Positions 1 to 10,991 are shown, counted from the first letter of the stretch. The stretch is 64,000 bases of DNA from an uncultured Paracoccaceae bacterium (GCA_947503765.1 CANNFA010000002.1:116001-180000); one strand, 5' to 3'. Program-made: numbers and translations. The notes: generated by a model not told the origin, from the sequence alone.

Positions 1-810
1 CTCGGCCATGAAGCCTTCGTCGCCGCTCGATACGTCGCGCACATGCAGCCAGCCGTCGCCGGTATCGTCAAGCACCTGTGCGGCGTCGCCCTTGAGCAGC
101 CGGCTCACGACCGCCGCGCCGATCGATGGCTGCGCCCGGAGGTTGACCTTGGTGCCGCTGACGTAAAGCAGGTCGTCCGAAATCGCCTCTGCCAGCGCGC
201 GGGTGACCGGCTCCGGCTCGACCGCCTGCATGGCCTCGGCGACTGCCTGGCTGACGGCGGTCGGCGTGACGGCGGCGCGCGCCGGCTCCGGGGCGGGAGC
301 GTCGGGTATCGGCGGTGAAACCGGGGCGGGGGCAGCCTCGGAGGCGGGGGCAGGCCGGCGCAAGGATGCCGGCCGCGCGACCGGCAGGCGCGAGCGGGCG
401 ACGGCAAGACTTGCGGCGGGTGCCTCGAATCGCGCGGCGACGAATTCCGCGTCAAGCGCCGCGTCGCTGGTTTCGATCGGCGCGGGTTCCGGTGCCGCAG
501 GCGTCGCGGCGAGGTTCACGGCGACCAGCGCGGGTTCGACGATGTCGGCGTCTGCCGCCGCGACCTCGTTTTCCGGCGCCGCCGTTTCAACGTCGGAATT
601 GCTGGCAAGCACCGGTGGCGGTGCCTTGAATTCCGCGATGATCGCGGCGATCTCGGCCGCGGTTTTCGGCCCGTCCTGCATGTCCGCGACCGGCACCGGA
701 TCGAGCGTCGTTCGCGTAATCTCCGTTGCCCGCTGCGGTGAGCCCGATCCCCAATGCAACATTGCCGCCACGATGGCCGTGACCAGCCCAATCGTCAAAA
801 ATCTCAACAT
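1..810 (-). CDS. Membrane-anchored SH3-domain protein (C-terminus outside window)
   Basis: The reading frame runs open for 270 codons from an ATG at 810 to the window edge, so the 3' end is missing. Residues 1-20 form one hydrophobic segment, a membrane anchor or signal sequence. A long Ala/Pro-rich, low-complexity stretch follows (about residues 85-200). The visible end (from about residue 215) has the bacterial SH3 pattern: a VNLRAQPS start, then LLKGDAAQVLDDTGDGWLHV. Such domains usually bind cell-wall peptides, so an envelope role is inferred. The gene diverges from parC. The domain call is fairly sure; the specific function is unknown. Confidence 0.7.
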   Translation of the reverse strand, partial: MLRFLTIGLVTAIVAAMLHWGSGSPQRATEITRTTLDPVPVADMQDGPKTAAEIAAIIAEFKAPPPVLASNSDVETAAPENEVAAADADIVEPALVAVNLAATPAAPEPAPIETSDAALDAEFVAARFEAPAASLAVARSRLPVARPASLRRPAPASEAAPAPVSPPIPDAPAPEPARAAVTPTAVSQAVAEAMQAVEPEPVTRALAEAISDDLLYVSGTKVNLRAQPSIGAAVVSRLLKGDAAQVLDDTGDGWLHVRDVSSGDEGFMAE

Positions 811-1010
811 CTGCCCGTACTCTTGCTGTCTTCGGCGCTTGTTTCCGCGCCATTACGTCGCAGGACGTTACCAAAACCGAATGCCATTCGCAGACGGAAA
901 ATCCCGCGATTCCCGACTTTTGCCGCGATTGATGCAGCTTTGCACGATTTCTGCCACAGCGTGGCCGCATGTTCTTGTCGCCCCGAAACCGGGCGCGTAT
1001 CACATCATCT

Positions 1011-3323
1011 ATGAGCGACGCCCCCGACGACCCCAATATCGACCTTCCCGATCTGGCAGAACCGCTGCGCCGTGCGATCGGAGAGCGCTATCTGACCTAT
1101 GCGCTGTCCACGATCATGCACCGTGCCCTGCCGGATGCGCGCGACGGCCTGAAACCGGTTCACCGGCGGATCCTGTATGCGATGCGCGAATTGCGGCTGG
1201 CCCCGGATGGCCGGTTTCGCAAGTCGTCGAAGATCTCGGGCGACGTGATGGGCAACTACCACCCGCACGGCGATACCGCGATCTACGACGCGATGGCCCG
1301 GCTGGCACAGGATTTCAACGTCCGCTACCCGCTGGTCGACGGGCAGGGCAATTTCGGCAATATCGACGGCGACAACCCGGCCGCCAGCCGCTATACCGAG
1401 GCGCGCCTGACCGCCGCGGCAGAGGCCCTGATGGAAGGGCTGACCGAGGACGCGGTCGATTTTCGGGACAATTACGACGGCACCCTGACCGAGCCGGTTG
1501 TGCTGCCGGCCGCGTTCCCGAACCTGCTGGCCAACGGGTCGAGCGGGATCGCGGTGGGCATGGCCACGAACATCCCGCCGCACAATATCGAAGAGCTGTG
1601 CAATGCCTGCCTGCACCTGATCAAGACGCCGGACGCGCGCGACGACACGCTGCTGAACTTCGTCCAGGGGCCGGATTTTCCCACCGGCGGCGTGATCGTC
1701 GAGCCGCGCGAGAGCATGGCGCAGACCTATCGCACGGGGCGCGGCGCGTTCCGTCTGCGCGCGCTGCACGAGACCGAGGATCTGGGGCGCGGACAGTGGC
1801 AGATCGTGGTGACGGAGATCCCGTACCAGGTGCCAAAATCCAAGCTGATCGAACGCATCGCCGAACTGATCCAGACCAAGAAGGTGCCGATCCTTGCCGA
1901 TGTCCGCGACGAAAGCGCCGAGGATATCCGCATCGTGCTGGAGCCGCGATCCAAGAACGTGGATGCGGATGTTCTGATGAACATGCTTTATCGCAACTGC
2001 GATCTGGAGGTGCGGTTCAGCCTGAACATGAACGTGCTGATCGACGGGCGCACGCCCAGGGTGTGCAGTCTGAAAGAGGTTCTGCGCGCCTTTCTCGATC
2101 ACCGCCGCGAGGTTCTGTTGCGCCGGTCGCGCCACCGGCTGGCCAGGATCGACCACCGGCTTGAGGTTCTGGAAGGGTTCATCACCGCGTTCCTGCATCT
2201 CGACCGGCTGATCGACATCATCCGCTACGACGACGACCCCAAGGCCGCGCTGATGCGCGAGGATTGGGCGCGCGACTTCGTGCGCGCCACGTCCGAGGCG
2301 GATTATGTCTCGCCGCCCCCCGCGAGTTCGGATTTCGACGGCCTGACCGAGGTGCAGACCGACGCGATCCTGAACATGCGGCTGCGCAGCCTGCGGCGGC
2401 TGGAAGAGATCGAGCTTCGGCGCGAGCGTGACGCGCTGATGCGCGAGCGTGCCGAGCTGGAGGATCTGCTGGAGGACGAGGGCCTGCAATGGAGCCGCAT
2501 CTCGGCGCAGATCCGCGACACCCGCAAGCAGTTCGGCCAGACCTCCGAAGGCGGCGCGCGCCGCAGCCGGTTCGCCGAGGCGACCGAAGCCCCCGATGTG
2601 CCGCTGGAGGCGATGATCGAACGCGAGCCGGTCACCGTCGTTTGTTCCAAGATGGGCTGGATCCGGGCGATGAAGGGCCATATCGCGCTGGACCAGGAGC
2701 TGAAATACAAGGACGGCGACGAGGGGCGCTACATCTTTCACGCCGAGACGACCGACAGGCTTCTGGTGTTCGGCTCCAACGGGCGGTTCTACACGCTGTC
2801 GGCGTCCAACCTGCCCGGCGGGCGCGGCATGGGAGAGCCGGTGCGCCTGATGGTCGACCTGCCGAACGAGGCCGAGATCGTGGCGCTGTTCATCCACGAT
2901 CCCGCCGCCCGGCTTCTGGTCGCGTCCAGCGCCGGCGACGGCTTTGTCGTGCCCGAATCCGATGTCGCGGCGCAGACCCGGTCGGGCAAGCAGGTGCTGA
3001 ACGTGCGCGGCGACGTGAAGGCCAGGGTGTGCCGCCGGGTTGCGGGCGATCACGTCGCCTGCGTCGGCGAGAACCGCAAGGTGCTGGTCTTTCCCGTGGC
3101 CGAGCTGCCCGAGATGGGGCGCGGCAAGGGGGTCCGGCTTCAGAAATACAAGGATGGCGGCCTGTCGGACGCCGCGACCTTCACCCTTGCGGACGGGCTC
3201 AGCTGGCTCGATCCGGCGGGCCGCACCCGGACCGAAACCGACCTTACCGAATGGCTGGGGCGGCGGGCCAGCTCCGGGCGCATGGCGCCGCGCGGCTTTC
3301 CGCGTGACAACCGGTTCACCTGA
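1011..3323 (+). CDS. parC: DNA topoisomerase IV subunit A
   Basis: ParC is the DNA cleavage and rejoining subunit of topoisomerase IV, which decatenates daughter chromosomes together with ParE. The 770-residue product has the expected length. It shows the conserved N-terminal core ([14 protein letters not shown], then [17 protein letters not shown]) and the catalytic tyrosine in [10 protein letters not shown] at about residue 123. The C-terminal half carries the beta-pinwheel repeats expected of ParC ([32 protein letters not shown]). I chose the ATG at 1011 because the family starts just before the acidic [22 protein letters not shown] segment. An in-frame upstream ATG at 969 would add 14 residues, and neither has a clear ribosome binding site. 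Confidence 0.95.
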   Translation: MSDAPDDPNIDLPDLAEPLRRAIGERYLTYALSTIMHRALPDARDGLKPVHRRILYAMRELRLAPDGRFRKSSKISGDVMGNYHPHGDTAIYDAMARLAQDFNVRYPLVDGQGNFGNIDGDNPAASRYTEARLTAAAEALMEGLTEDAVDFRDNYDGTLTEPVVLPAAFPNLLANGSSGIAVGMATNIPPHNIEELCNACLHLIKTPDARDDTLLNFVQGPDFPTGGVIVEPRESMAQTYRTGRGAFRLRALHETEDLGRGQWQIVVTEIPYQVPKSKLIERIAELIQTKKVPILADVRDESAEDIRIVLEPRSKNVDADVLMNMLYRNCDLEVRFSLNMNVLIDGRTPRVCSLKEVLRAFLDHRREVLLRRSRHRLARIDHRLEVLEGFITAFLHLDRLIDIIRYDDDPKAALMREDWARDFVRATSEADYVSPPPASSDFDGLTEVQTDAILNMRLRSLRRLEEIELRRERDALMRERAELEDLLEDEGLQWSRISAQIRDTRKQFGQTSEGGARRSRFAEATEAPDVPLEAMIEREPVTVVCSKMGWIRAMKGHIALDQELKYKDGDEGRYIFHAETTDRLLVFGSNGRFYTLSASNLPGGRGMGEPVRLMVDLPNEAEIVALFIHDPAARLLVASSAGDGFVVPESDVAAQTRSGKQVLNVRGDVKARVCRRVAGDHVACVGENRKVLVFPVAELPEMGRGKGVRLQKYKDGGLSDAATFTLADGLSWLDPAGRTRTETDLTEWLGRRASSGRMAPRGFPRDNRFT

Positions 3324-3401
3324 ACGGGATTGCCCGGCGGGCGCGTTGCACTGGCTCGCCGGCTGCGATAATCGGGGAAAACCACGCCACAAGGGGCAGC
3401 G

Positions 3402-3941
3402 ATGAGCCATCTATTCAAGTGCCTGGCCGGGCTGACCCTGGCCGTTCTGCTGGCCGGGTGCGACCCCGAGGCCGACCTGGCGAACCGCCCTGTCGACCTG
3501 GGCCAGTTCAAGCTGGGCCACAACCTGGCCATCGCGCGAAAGCCCGCCGTTCTGCCCGGATCCATCAAGGTGACGGAAGCCGAATGGAAGCAGGCCGTCG
3601 AGGGCGCGATGGAGGCCCGGTTCGGCCGCTACAAGGGCGATCGGCTCTATCATTTCGGGATGAGCGTGGACGGCTATTTCCTGACCAGCCTCGATGCCGG
3701 CATCCCCGGCGTTCCGTCCCCGAAATCGGTGCTGCTGATGACCGTCACGATCTGGGACGACGCGCTGGGCCGCAAGCTGAACGAGGAGGTCAAGGAGATC
3801 TCGGTGGTTTCCGCGTTTGGCGATGCCGGCCCGTTCCCCAGCAAGAAAGACTTGCTGGAAACCCTGTCGGCGCAGGCCGCCAAGTCGATCGAGGTGTGGC
3901 TGGTCAAGAACCCGCAATGGTTCACGCCGCCCTTCGAATGA
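3402..3941 (+). CDS. Putative lipoprotein of unknown function
   Basis: The 179-residue protein starts with a lipoprotein signal: a short charged start, a hydrophobic stretch and a lipobox ending LLAGC, giving Cys20 as the likely lipidated residue. Asp at the next position would favour retention in the inner membrane if the E. coli rule applies. The mature part has no motif I recognise; it is mixed alpha/beta with a Trp-rich end. It lies 78 bp after parC on the same strand and is probably transcribed separately or by read-through. Confidence 0.75.
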   Translation: MSHLFKCLAGLTLAVLLAGCDPEADLANRPVDLGQFKLGHNLAIARKPAVLPGSIKVTEAEWKQAVEGAMEARFGRYKGDRLYHFGMSVDGYFLTSLDAGIPGVPSPKSVLLMTVTIWDDALGRKLNEEVKEISVVSAFGDAGPFPSKKDLLETLSAQAAKSIEVWLVKNPQWFTPPFE

Positions 3942-4066
3942 CGCCGGCCCCGCCTTATGGCAAACCGGCCCAAGAGTCGCTTGATTTTCCCGGGTTCTGC
4001 CAATAAGCCGTCGCGCGTACTGGACCGGGGCATGTTCGCCCCCTTTGACAACGAGGCGCCCTGAGG

Positions 4067-5242
<1,176 letters not shown>

Positions 5243-5277
5243 GGCCGGCATTCGCCATTGGCGACGGCTGGATACGG

Positions 5278-5303
5278 GGGGCTGCCTGCGGGCGGCCCCT
5301 CTT
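5278..5303 (+). terminator. Terminator-like hairpin after tuf
   Basis: A 9-bp GC stem (GGGGCTGCC with GGCGGCCCC, one T-G pair) and a 4-base loop stands 36 bp after the tuf stop, followed only by TCTT. The T tract is weak, so it may act as a stabilising 3' structure as well as a terminator. Confidence 0.5.
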
Positions 5304-5374
5304 GCGTTCCGGGCGCGATGTTGCGCGGACCCGGCCAACGCGGTAGAGCGATGGGAAAAGTAAGGGAGGGTGAC

Positions 5375-5395
5375 ATGGACCGCGCCGCGATCTGA
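5375..5395 (+). other. Possible 6-residue leader peptide before the acetyltransferase
   Basis: A strong Shine-Dalgarno (AAGGGAGG at 5362-5369) sits 5 bases before an ATG at 5375, which opens a frame of only six codons (MDRAAI) and a TGA. The main gene starts 34 bp later behind a weaker site. This arrangement resembles translational-attenuation leaders of some antibiotic acetyltransferase genes. It is inferred from position only; chance, or a mis-assigned main start (GTG at 5370), is possible. Confidence 0.3.
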
Positions 5396-5429
5396 TCCGC
5401 TGCACGAAACTCAGACCGAAAGGCCCCCC

Positions 5430-6086
5430 ATGTCCCGCGATTTTCCCGCACCCGATACCATTCATCCCGTGCGCCTGCCGGGTGGCAGCCGCCATGAGGG
5501 CACCGTTTTCCTGAAAGCCGCGATCGCGCATCCCCGCTGGCAGGTCGGTGCGTATTCCTATGCCAGCGCGCATGTCCCGCCGGCGGATTGGGCGTTCCGT
5601 CTTGCGCCGTACCTGTACGATTTTTCGCCCGAACGGCTGATCATCGGCCGGTTCTGCCAGATCGCGGACGGCGTGCAGTTCATCACAGCCTCCGCCAATC
5701 ACCGCCGTGACGGGCTGTCGAGCTTTCCGTTCGCGATCTTCGGCGGCGGCCCGGCAGAGTCGCGCCCGTCGATGCCGCCGCCCGGCCCCGATACGGTGAT
5801 CGGCAATGACGTGTGGATCGGGCAGGGCGCGCGGATCCTGCCCGGCGCGGTGATCGGCGATGGCTGCATCATCGGCGCCGGCGCCGTCGTCGCGGGGCAT
5901 ATGCCGGCCTATTCGGTGATCGCCGGCAATCCCGGCCGTGTACGCCGCGCCAGGTTCGCGCCAGAGGTTGTCGCGCGGATGCAGGCCCTGTGCTGGTGGG
6001 ACTGGCCGATCGACGCGATCCTTGCCGCCGAGGCGGAAATCTGCGGCGCCGACATCGATGCGCTGGAGCGGCGCGCACAGGCCTGA
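5430..6086 (+). CDS. Vat/CatB-type xenobiotic O-acetyltransferase
   Basis: The 218-residue protein is a left-handed beta-helix acetyltransferase of the xenobiotic acetyltransferase group (CatB/Vat), which transfers acetyl from acetyl-CoA to a hydroxyl of an antibiotic or a sugar-like acceptor. It shows the signature ASANHRRDGLSSFPF, with the likely catalytic His, then FGGGP, hexapeptide repeats (VIGNDVWIGQGARILPGAVI, DGCIIGAGAVVAG), and the typical end VIAGNPGRVRRARF. The ATG at 5430 gives the family's usual length; a GTG at 5370 in frame would add 20 residues. It sits between tuf and tRNA-Trp, an unusual place. Real resistance activity cannot be judged from sequence. Confidence 0.85.
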   Translation: MSRDFPAPDTIHPVRLPGGSRHEGTVFLKAAIAHPRWQVGAYSYASAHVPPADWAFRLAPYLYDFSPERLIIGRFCQIADGVQFITASANHRRDGLSSFPFAIFGGGPAESRPSMPPPGPDTVIGNDVWIGQGARILPGAVIGDGCIIGAGAVVAGHMPAYSVIAGNPGRVRRARFAPEVVARMQALCWWDWPIDAILAAEAEICGADIDALERRAQA

Positions 6087-6182
6087 CCGGCAAAGCGCCA
6101 AGAAATCCGCCGCGCGGGGCGCGCGCCCGTGCTTTCCGGCTTGATTTCAGCGGGCGGTTTTCGTACCCAGCAGACCGGCCAC

Positions 6183-6258
6183 AGGGGTATAGCTCAGTTG
6201 GTAGAGCGACGGTCTCCAAAACCGTAGGTCGCGGGTTCGAGCCCTGCTGCCCCTGCCA
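6183..6258 (+). tRNA. tRNA-Trp (anticodon CCA)
   Basis: A 76-nt cloverleaf. The acceptor stem AGGGGTA pairs with TGCCCCT (one T-G pair). The D-arm has AGCTCAGTTGGTAGAG. The anticodon loop reads TCTCCAAAA with CCA, and the T-arm is GCGGG-TTCGAGC-CCTGC. CCA is encoded at the 3' end. In most proteobacteria secE and nusG follow this gene; here a leftward ribokinase gene does. Confidence 0.97.
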
Positions 6259-6303
6259 GGCCAGTCCATCCGGTGACATTCGCCCCCGACGCGCGCAGGC
6301 TTT

Positions 6304-7230
6304 TCATGCCTGATCGCGCAGAAGCGCGTCGATTTCCGCGCGCGGCGGCATCGACGGCGCGGTGCCGGGCCGCGTTACCGAGATCGCCGCACAGGCACAG
6401 CCGAATCGCACCGCCTCGACAGGGTCCATGCCCTCGGCCAGCGCGGTGGCGAAGGCGCCGTTGAAGGCGTCCCCCGCGCCTGTCGTTTCGACGACGGCGC
6501 CGGCGGACAGGGCGGGGACATGCTCGGACCGTGTCGCATCGTGGTACAGCGCGCCCTTGTCGCCCAGCGTGATGATCGCCGCGCCGGCCCCCTTGGCCAG
6601 CAGCAGCTCTGCCGCTTCGCGCGCCTGGTCCAGTGTCTCGACCGGCAGGCCGGTGATGCCCTCGGTCTCCGATTCGTTGGGCGTCACGAAATCGCACAAT
6701 GCCAGCATGCCATCCGGCAGTTCGGCCGCGGGGGCAGGGTTCAGGATGGTCCGGGCGCCGCCCTTGCGGGCGATTGAAAGCGCGCGATGCGCCGCTTCCA
6801 TGGGCTGTTCAAGCTGGGTCATGAACACGGCCGCGCCGCCGATCAGGTCGGCCTTTTCCTCGACGAAGCCGGCGGAAATCGTGCCCGCCGCGCCGGGGGC
6901 GATGATGATCGCGTTGTCGCCCGTCGCCTCCTCGATGAAGATGTAGGCGGCGCCGGTATAGCTGTCGCCGGTCTGGGCGATCTGCGGCGTGACGCCGGCC
7001 TCCTTCCACGTCGCCAGCGCCATGTCGGCGAAGGTGTCCTGCCCCAGCTTCGAGATGAAATGCACCGCGCCGCCCGCCCGCGCCGCCGCGACCGCCTGGT
7101 TGGACCCCTTGCCGCCGGGTCCAAGCGCGAAACTGTTGCCGAGGATGGTTTCCCCCATGCGCGGCATCCGTTCGGCGCGATAGGCGGTATCGGCGACGAA
7201 CACGCCCAGAATGACGATCTTTCCGGTCAT
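6304..7230 (-). CDS. rbsK: Ribokinase (PfkB family)
   Basis: The 308-residue protein is a PfkB-family sugar kinase, most like ribokinase (ribose + ATP to ribose 5-phosphate). It shows the N-terminal substrate motif GPGGKGSNQAVAAARAGG, the second family signature TTGAGDAFNGAF with the catalytic Asp, NPAPAAELP and the NESE magnesium motif. The ATG overlaps the stop of the upstream SGNH hydrolase gene (ATGA), so the two are co-translated. No ribose transporter is adjacent, so another pentose or nucleoside-derived sugar is possible. Confidence 0.9.
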   Translation of the reverse strand: MTGKIVILGVFVADTAYRAERMPRMGETILGNSFALGPGGKGSNQAVAAARAGGAVHFISKLGQDTFADMALATWKEAGVTPQIAQTGDSYTGAAYIFIEEATGDNAIIIAPGAAGTISAGFVEEKADLIGGAAVFMTQLEQPMEAAHRALSIARKGGARTILNPAPAAELPDGMLALCDFVTPNESETEGITGLPVETLDQAREAAELLLAKGAGAAIITLGDKGALYHDATRSEHVPALSAGAVVETTGAGDAFNGAFATALAEGMDPVEAVRFGCACAAISVTRPGTAPSMPPRAEIDALLRDQA

Positions 7231-7895
7231 CACGAGTCTCCCTGTCCCAATAGCCTGCCGACCGCCTTCGCCATCGCGATGCCGATTGCCTGATGCGCCT
7301 CGGGCGTGAGGTGAATGCCGTCCGTCGGGTCGACCGAGGCCACCTTGCCGAGATCGACGAACCCCGCCTGCTGCCGGACGGCGACCTGTTCGATCAGCGG
7401 CGCCAACTCGCGCGAGGTGCGCTCCGCGCCTTCGAAGAGCGGTGCGAGAAAGCCGGCCTCCAGCACCGGAACCGGCGCCGCCAGCAGAAGCGCGGGTGCC
7501 GACTTGTCGGGGCCGGCCTGCGACTGGCGGATGAAGGCGGCAATGTTCTCTACCCCCAGCGCGATGTCGAAGGCGGACAGACCGAAACGCTTCTTGGTAT
7601 CGTTCGTGCCGAGCATCACGATCACCAGATCGATGGGCCGGTGCGTGGCGAGCAGCGCCGGCAGAACGGTCATCCCGTTCATATGCGCGCCCTCGACCGG
7701 GTCCGAGAATACGGTGGTGCGGCCGGGCAGCCCTTCGGGGATCACGTTGAAGGCGCCGCCAAGCTCTGCCGCCATGATCGACGGCCAGCGATCCGCGTGG
7801 GCAAACCGCGCCTGATCGCCGATCCTCTGCAAGGCAACGGTGCCGTGCGTGTTGCTGTCGCCAAAGCACATGATGGTGCGGTCGGTCTGCGCCAT
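7230..7895 (-). CDS. SGNH/GDSL hydrolase
   Basis: The 221-residue protein has the SGNH blocks: CFGDSNTHG (nucleophile Ser in block I), a block II Gly in the PEGLPGRTTVF region, block III MLGTND with the oxyanion Asn, and block V DGIHLTPEAH with catalytic Asp and His. The family includes esterases and arylesterases. There is no signal peptide, so it is probably cytoplasmic. The ATG at 7895 was chosen over an upstream ATG at 7928 because the fold starts at once. It forms an operon with the ribokinase gene through an ATGA overlap, hinting that it may release the sugar the kinase uses (inference). Confidence 0.85.
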   Translation of the reverse strand: MAQTDRTIMCFGDSNTHGTVALQRIGDQARFAHADRWPSIMAAELGGAFNVIPEGLPGRTTVFSDPVEGAHMNGMTVLPALLATHRPIDLVIVMLGTNDTKKRFGLSAFDIALGVENIAAFIRQSQAGPDKSAPALLLAAPVPVLEAGFLAPLFEGAERTSRELAPLIEQVAVRQQAGFVDLGKVASVDPTDGIHLTPEAHQAIGIAMAKAVGRLLGQGDS

Positions 7896-7976
7896 ATCTT
7901 CCCCCTGGTCGCCTGCACTTGCGGGCAAGGTAGCCCCGTTCCGCCGCGACTGTCCACGTGTCCACGCGCGAACGGA

Positions 7977-8723
7977 TCAGGTTTCCAGAAATGTCACGCC
8001 GTCCGCGGCGATCCGCGCGGCGGTCAGGCGGCCGGTCGCATAGGCGCCCGTGTCGATCGAAATCGTGCCCGTTCCGATCCGCGGCTTGGGGACGATCGTA
8101 TGGCCGTGCACCACCCAGACCCCGTCAGGGCGGGGCATGCGGCCGAAATCGGCATGCCCCCAGATCAGATCGTGCGGGCGCTGCGCCTCTAGTGGCAGGC
8201 GGGGGTCGGCGCCGGCATGGACAACCGCCACATTGCCCGACCGCCAGCAGGGGTTCAGGCCGCGCAACCAGTCGAGCGCGGCGCCGCCCATCGCGCCCAG
8301 CAACGCATCGCGCAGCCGCTCGTTCCGGGCAGGCGCGGTTTTCTCCGGCAGGCCGACGCCGAAACTCGCCAGGGTCTGAAGCCCGCCATGGCGCAGCCAC
8401 CTGTCGGTGCGGCCTGAAGGATCGGCGAGGAAATCGAGCAGCATCTGTTCGTGGTTGCCGGCAAGACAGATGAAGTCCCCCGGCCGCGCGGCGGTTTGAT
8501 CCATGAGAAAAGCCAATGCCTCGCGCGAATGCTCGCCGCGGTCCACGTAATCGCCGACGCAGACGATCGGCGCGTCCGGTGCCGCGGCGCGCGCCCGCTC
8601 CACCAGCGCCCGAAGCTGACGCGCGCAGCCATGCACGTCGCCGATGGCATGGAACGGCGCGTCCGGCTTGGGCGGCGGAAACGCGGAGGATCGCGCGGGA
8701 AACAGGCGGCGCAGAAGCTTCAT
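7977..8723 (-). CDS. Serine/threonine-type metallophosphoesterase
   Basis: The 248-residue protein is a calcineurin-like phosphoesterase of the PrpA / diadenosine-tetraphosphatase group. The three metal motifs are complete: GDVHG (about residue 28), GDYVDRG (about 57) and GNHE (about 89). Later metal-binding histidines are in VVHAG and VHGHT. It is cytosolic, and its substrate may be a phosphoprotein or a dinucleoside polyphosphate. It appears monocistronic, 82 bp from the SGNH gene and just left of a tRNA gene on the other strand. Confidence 0.88.
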   Translation of the reverse strand: MKLLRRLFPARSSAFPPPKPDAPFHAIGDVHGCARQLRALVERARAAAPDAPIVCVGDYVDRGEHSREALAFLMDQTAARPGDFICLAGNHEQMLLDFLADPSGRTDRWLRHGGLQTLASFGVGLPEKTAPARNERLRDALLGAMGGAALDWLRGLNPCWRSGNVAVVHAGADPRLPLEAQRPHDLIWGHADFGRMPRPDGVWVVHGHTIVPKPRIGTGTISIDTGAYATGRLTAARIAADGVTFLET

Positions 8724-8820
8724 CGCGCGATACTAGCGGGCGGCGCTCGGCGGTACAGGCCGGAAACGGGCGATTTCGGGATGACATGCGCCGGGTGCCG
8801 GATTATCACCGACGCAGCGC

Positions 8821-8897
8821 GGCCCCGTAGCTCAGCAGGATAGAGCGACCGCCTCCTAAGCGGTAGGTCACAGGTTCGAATCCTGTCGGGGTCGCCA
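8821..8897 (+). tRNA. tRNA-Arg (anticodon CCU)
   Basis: A 77-nt cloverleaf. The acceptor stem GGCCCCG pairs with CGGGGTC (one G-T pair). The anticodon arm is CCGCC-TCCTAA-GCGG with CCT (reads AGG), the T-arm is ACAGG-TTCGAAT-CCTGT, and CCA is encoded. AGG is a rare codon in this high-GC DNA. Confidence 0.96.
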
Positions 8898-9024
8898 TTG
8901 ATGGCCCGATTTCCCGGCTTTTCATGCTTTCGGTTCGCGGCTGCGCGGAACCGGCCGTGCGGCGGCGTGTTGGGTTGCGAGGACGGCGCAGCCCGGCCCA
9001 TCGCGATGACGGGAATGGACGCAA

Positions 9025-9642
9025 ATGGAACAGGCAGGCACCGAAGCGGCGGCGGACAGGGGCGGCGATCTGTCGTCGGTCCTGTCGGTGGTCGAGGCGA
9101 TGGAAAGCGCCGCCACGGGCGAGACGACGACGATGCGGCGCGCCGTTCAGGCACTGGGCGAGGCGTCGTTCGTGCCGGTCCTGATGGCGCCGGCGTTGGC
9201 GGTCGTGACACCGCTGTCGGGCATTCCGCTTTTTTCAAGCCTGTGCGGCATCCTGATCGCCCTGGTCTCACTGCAATTGCTAGTCAACCGCAGCCATATC
9301 TGGCTTCCCGACTGGCTCTTGCGGCGGAAGATCTCGTCGCGGCGGTTGCGCGAGGCGACGGGAAAGATGAAGGCACCGGCGCGATGGCTGGACACGCATT
9401 CCCGCGAAAGGCTGGGCTTTCTGGTTCACCGGCCGTTCAATTGGATCACCGAGGTGGCCTGCCTGCTATGCGGCGCGTCGATGCCATTCCTGGAACTGGT
9501 GCCGTTCAGCTCGTCGATTCTCGGGGCGGCGGTGGTCTTGTTCTCGATGGCGCTGCTGGTTCGTGACGGGCTTTTCGCGCTGTTCGCGTTCCTGTTCGTC
9601 GGGGGGGCGTTCTTCGTCGTCTATTCCGTGGTGCTGAGCTGA
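9025..9642 (+). CDS. exoD: ExoD family membrane protein (exopolysaccharide synthesis)
   Basis: The 205-residue protein matches the ExoD family: an N-terminal soluble helix region (LGEASFVPVLMAPALAVVTPLSGIP), a central basic segment with RPFNWITEVACLLCG, and three to four hydrophobic segments. In Sinorhizobium, exoD mutants are impaired in exopolysaccharide production, alkaline tolerance and nodule invasion; the biochemical role is not known. The gene is monocistronic, starting 127 bp after tRNA-Arg. Confidence 0.85.
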   Translation: MEQAGTEAAADRGGDLSSVLSVVEAMESAATGETTTMRRAVQALGEASFVPVLMAPALAVVTPLSGIPLFSSLCGILIALVSLQLLVNRSHIWLPDWLLRRKISSRRLREATGKMKAPARWLDTHSRERLGFLVHRPFNWITEVACLLCGASMPFLELVPFSSSILGAAVVLFSMALLVRDGLFALFAFLFVGGAFFVVYSVVLS

Positions 9643-10109
9643 CGGCCACCGACAACGCCCCCGGCGATGATTCGCCGCCCGATATCCGCCAAACCGGATG
9701 CAGGGGCTGCCGGTTGCGGCGGGCGGCAACGCGCGACCGGCGGGTCCGGATGACGGTTTCAGCCGCGCCGGGCCGGCCCCCGAGATTCCGAAATACACCA
9801 ATCGCAAACGCAGGATTATGATGCATTCCGGGTGGTTTATGCTGCGCCGCAGCACGGCGCCGGCATCGGCAATCCGTCTTTCGCGCTGCCCCGCCGGATA
9901 ATCGCCGGAGCAGTCTTCGGGCGGAAACCCGCGCACATGGTTTACGCAAACTTGACTATAGGCGCCTAAAACCGCCTTTTATGAGCATACGGAACGAGGC
10001 GTTCAGACCCCGTCGGGACAGAAAAGCGCGGCTACGGATGCGGGGACATCCGGCCTTCATGCGCGGTTCCGGGTCTGCGAACGCCGCTAGGGACAGAGGC
10101 ACGTTGGGG
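9643..10109. other. 467-bp intergenic region with no recognised feature
   Basis: This stretch between exoD and the next secreted-protein gene has no supported reading frame on either strand, no tRNA and no strong terminator. It presumably holds the promoter of the gene starting at 10110, but I see no convincing -35/-10 pair. Confidence 0.5.
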
Positions 10110-10991
10110 ATGACGAAGCTACGCTTCCTGGGACCGTTGGCGGTTGCTTTTTCGCTTGCGGTGTCAGCACCGGCCTGGGCCGGCAGTGGACACGGACTTT
10201 GCAGTCACAAACTCACCAAGATGATCCCGAGCCGGGAAAAGCGCGCGCCTGCGGGCAGCGCGGTTGTCCGGTCGGTCATGAACCTGAGCGGGACCGAACG
10301 CGACCGCGTGCTGGAGCGCGAGGTTCTGGCCGGCAACATGCCGGAATTCCTGCGCGACCTGGTGCCGGTCACGATGAACGGTGCGATCAACGGGCACAGC
10401 CTGCAGGTCACGATCTGCGTGACGCCGGACTACCTTGCCGTCGGCGACCGCGACGATTTCGTCCGGGTGCCGCTGGGCATGGCCTCGGCGGCGCGGATCG
10501 CCGACGCGCTGGGCTTCATCCTGCCGACCCCCGCCATGGTCGACACGATCTACGACCAGGCCGAGGTGCGCCTTGCGCCGAACCCGATGACGCCCGGCGC
10601 GGCAATGACCACCACCAGCTATTTCAAGCGGCACAACGACACCGTGGACGGGCAGGCCGGGCCCTACGGCTTGCAGCCCGTGGCGCTGGTCGCGGGGATC
10701 AAGAAGGATCTTGTGATCTCCGAGCGTTTGCGCAAGCAGCCGCACCGTGTCGCGATCTACGGCTGGCACCGGACCAACGGCAACCCGATCCAGCCGCTGA
10801 GCCTGGTGCATGGCGCGGAATACGCCGATTACAGCCATGGCATCCGGCTGGTCAGCCGCATCGCGTTCATCAACGGGCGGCCGGTCGCACTCGACAAGGT
10901 GATGCAGGACGCCGACATCGCCGCGATCGTGACGGGCGAGGAAGGCCCGATGCGCAACGTGCGCAGCCTGATGGCGACGCTGTACCGCTGA
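10110..10991 (+). CDS. Secreted protein of unknown function
   Basis: The 293-residue protein starts with a clear Sec signal peptide (LAVAFSLAVSAPAWA, cleavage after AWA). GGGG precedes the ATG by 1-2 bases only, so the ribosome binding site is weak. The mature part is not one I can name. It has a Cys pair (GLCSHKL; VTICVTPDYL) and a conserved-looking central region rich in His, Tyr and Asp (HRVAIYGWHRTNG, then VHGAEYADYSHGIRLV), which could be a metal or active site. It converges with the SUMF1-fold gene next door and may belong to the same envelope function. No function is claimed. Confidence 0.75.
   Translation: MTKLRFLGPLAVAFSLAVSAPAWAGSGHGLCSHKLTKMIPSREKRAPAGSAVVRSVMNLSGTERDRVLEREVLAGNMPEFLRDLVPVTMNGAINGHSLQVTICVTPDYLAVGDRDDFVRVPLGMASAARIADALGFILPTPAMVDTIYDQAEVRLAPNPMTPGAAMTTTSYFKRHNDTVDGQAGPYGLQPVALVAGIKKDLVISERLRKQPHRVAIYGWHRTNGNPIQPLSLVHGAEYADYSHGIRLVSRIAFINGRPVALDKVMQDADIAAIVTGEEGPMRNVRSLMATLYR

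Noticed and set aside
203..2164. 653-codon plus-strand open frame crossing parC
   Set aside because: It runs opposite the SH3 gene and then out of frame through parC. Its composition is Arg/Ala/Gly-rich, and codon usage marks it as a shadow in high-GC DNA.
1005..3410. 801-codon minus-strand frame over parC
   Set aside because: It is antisense to a complete, well-conserved parC, and its protein shows only basic low-complexity sequence.
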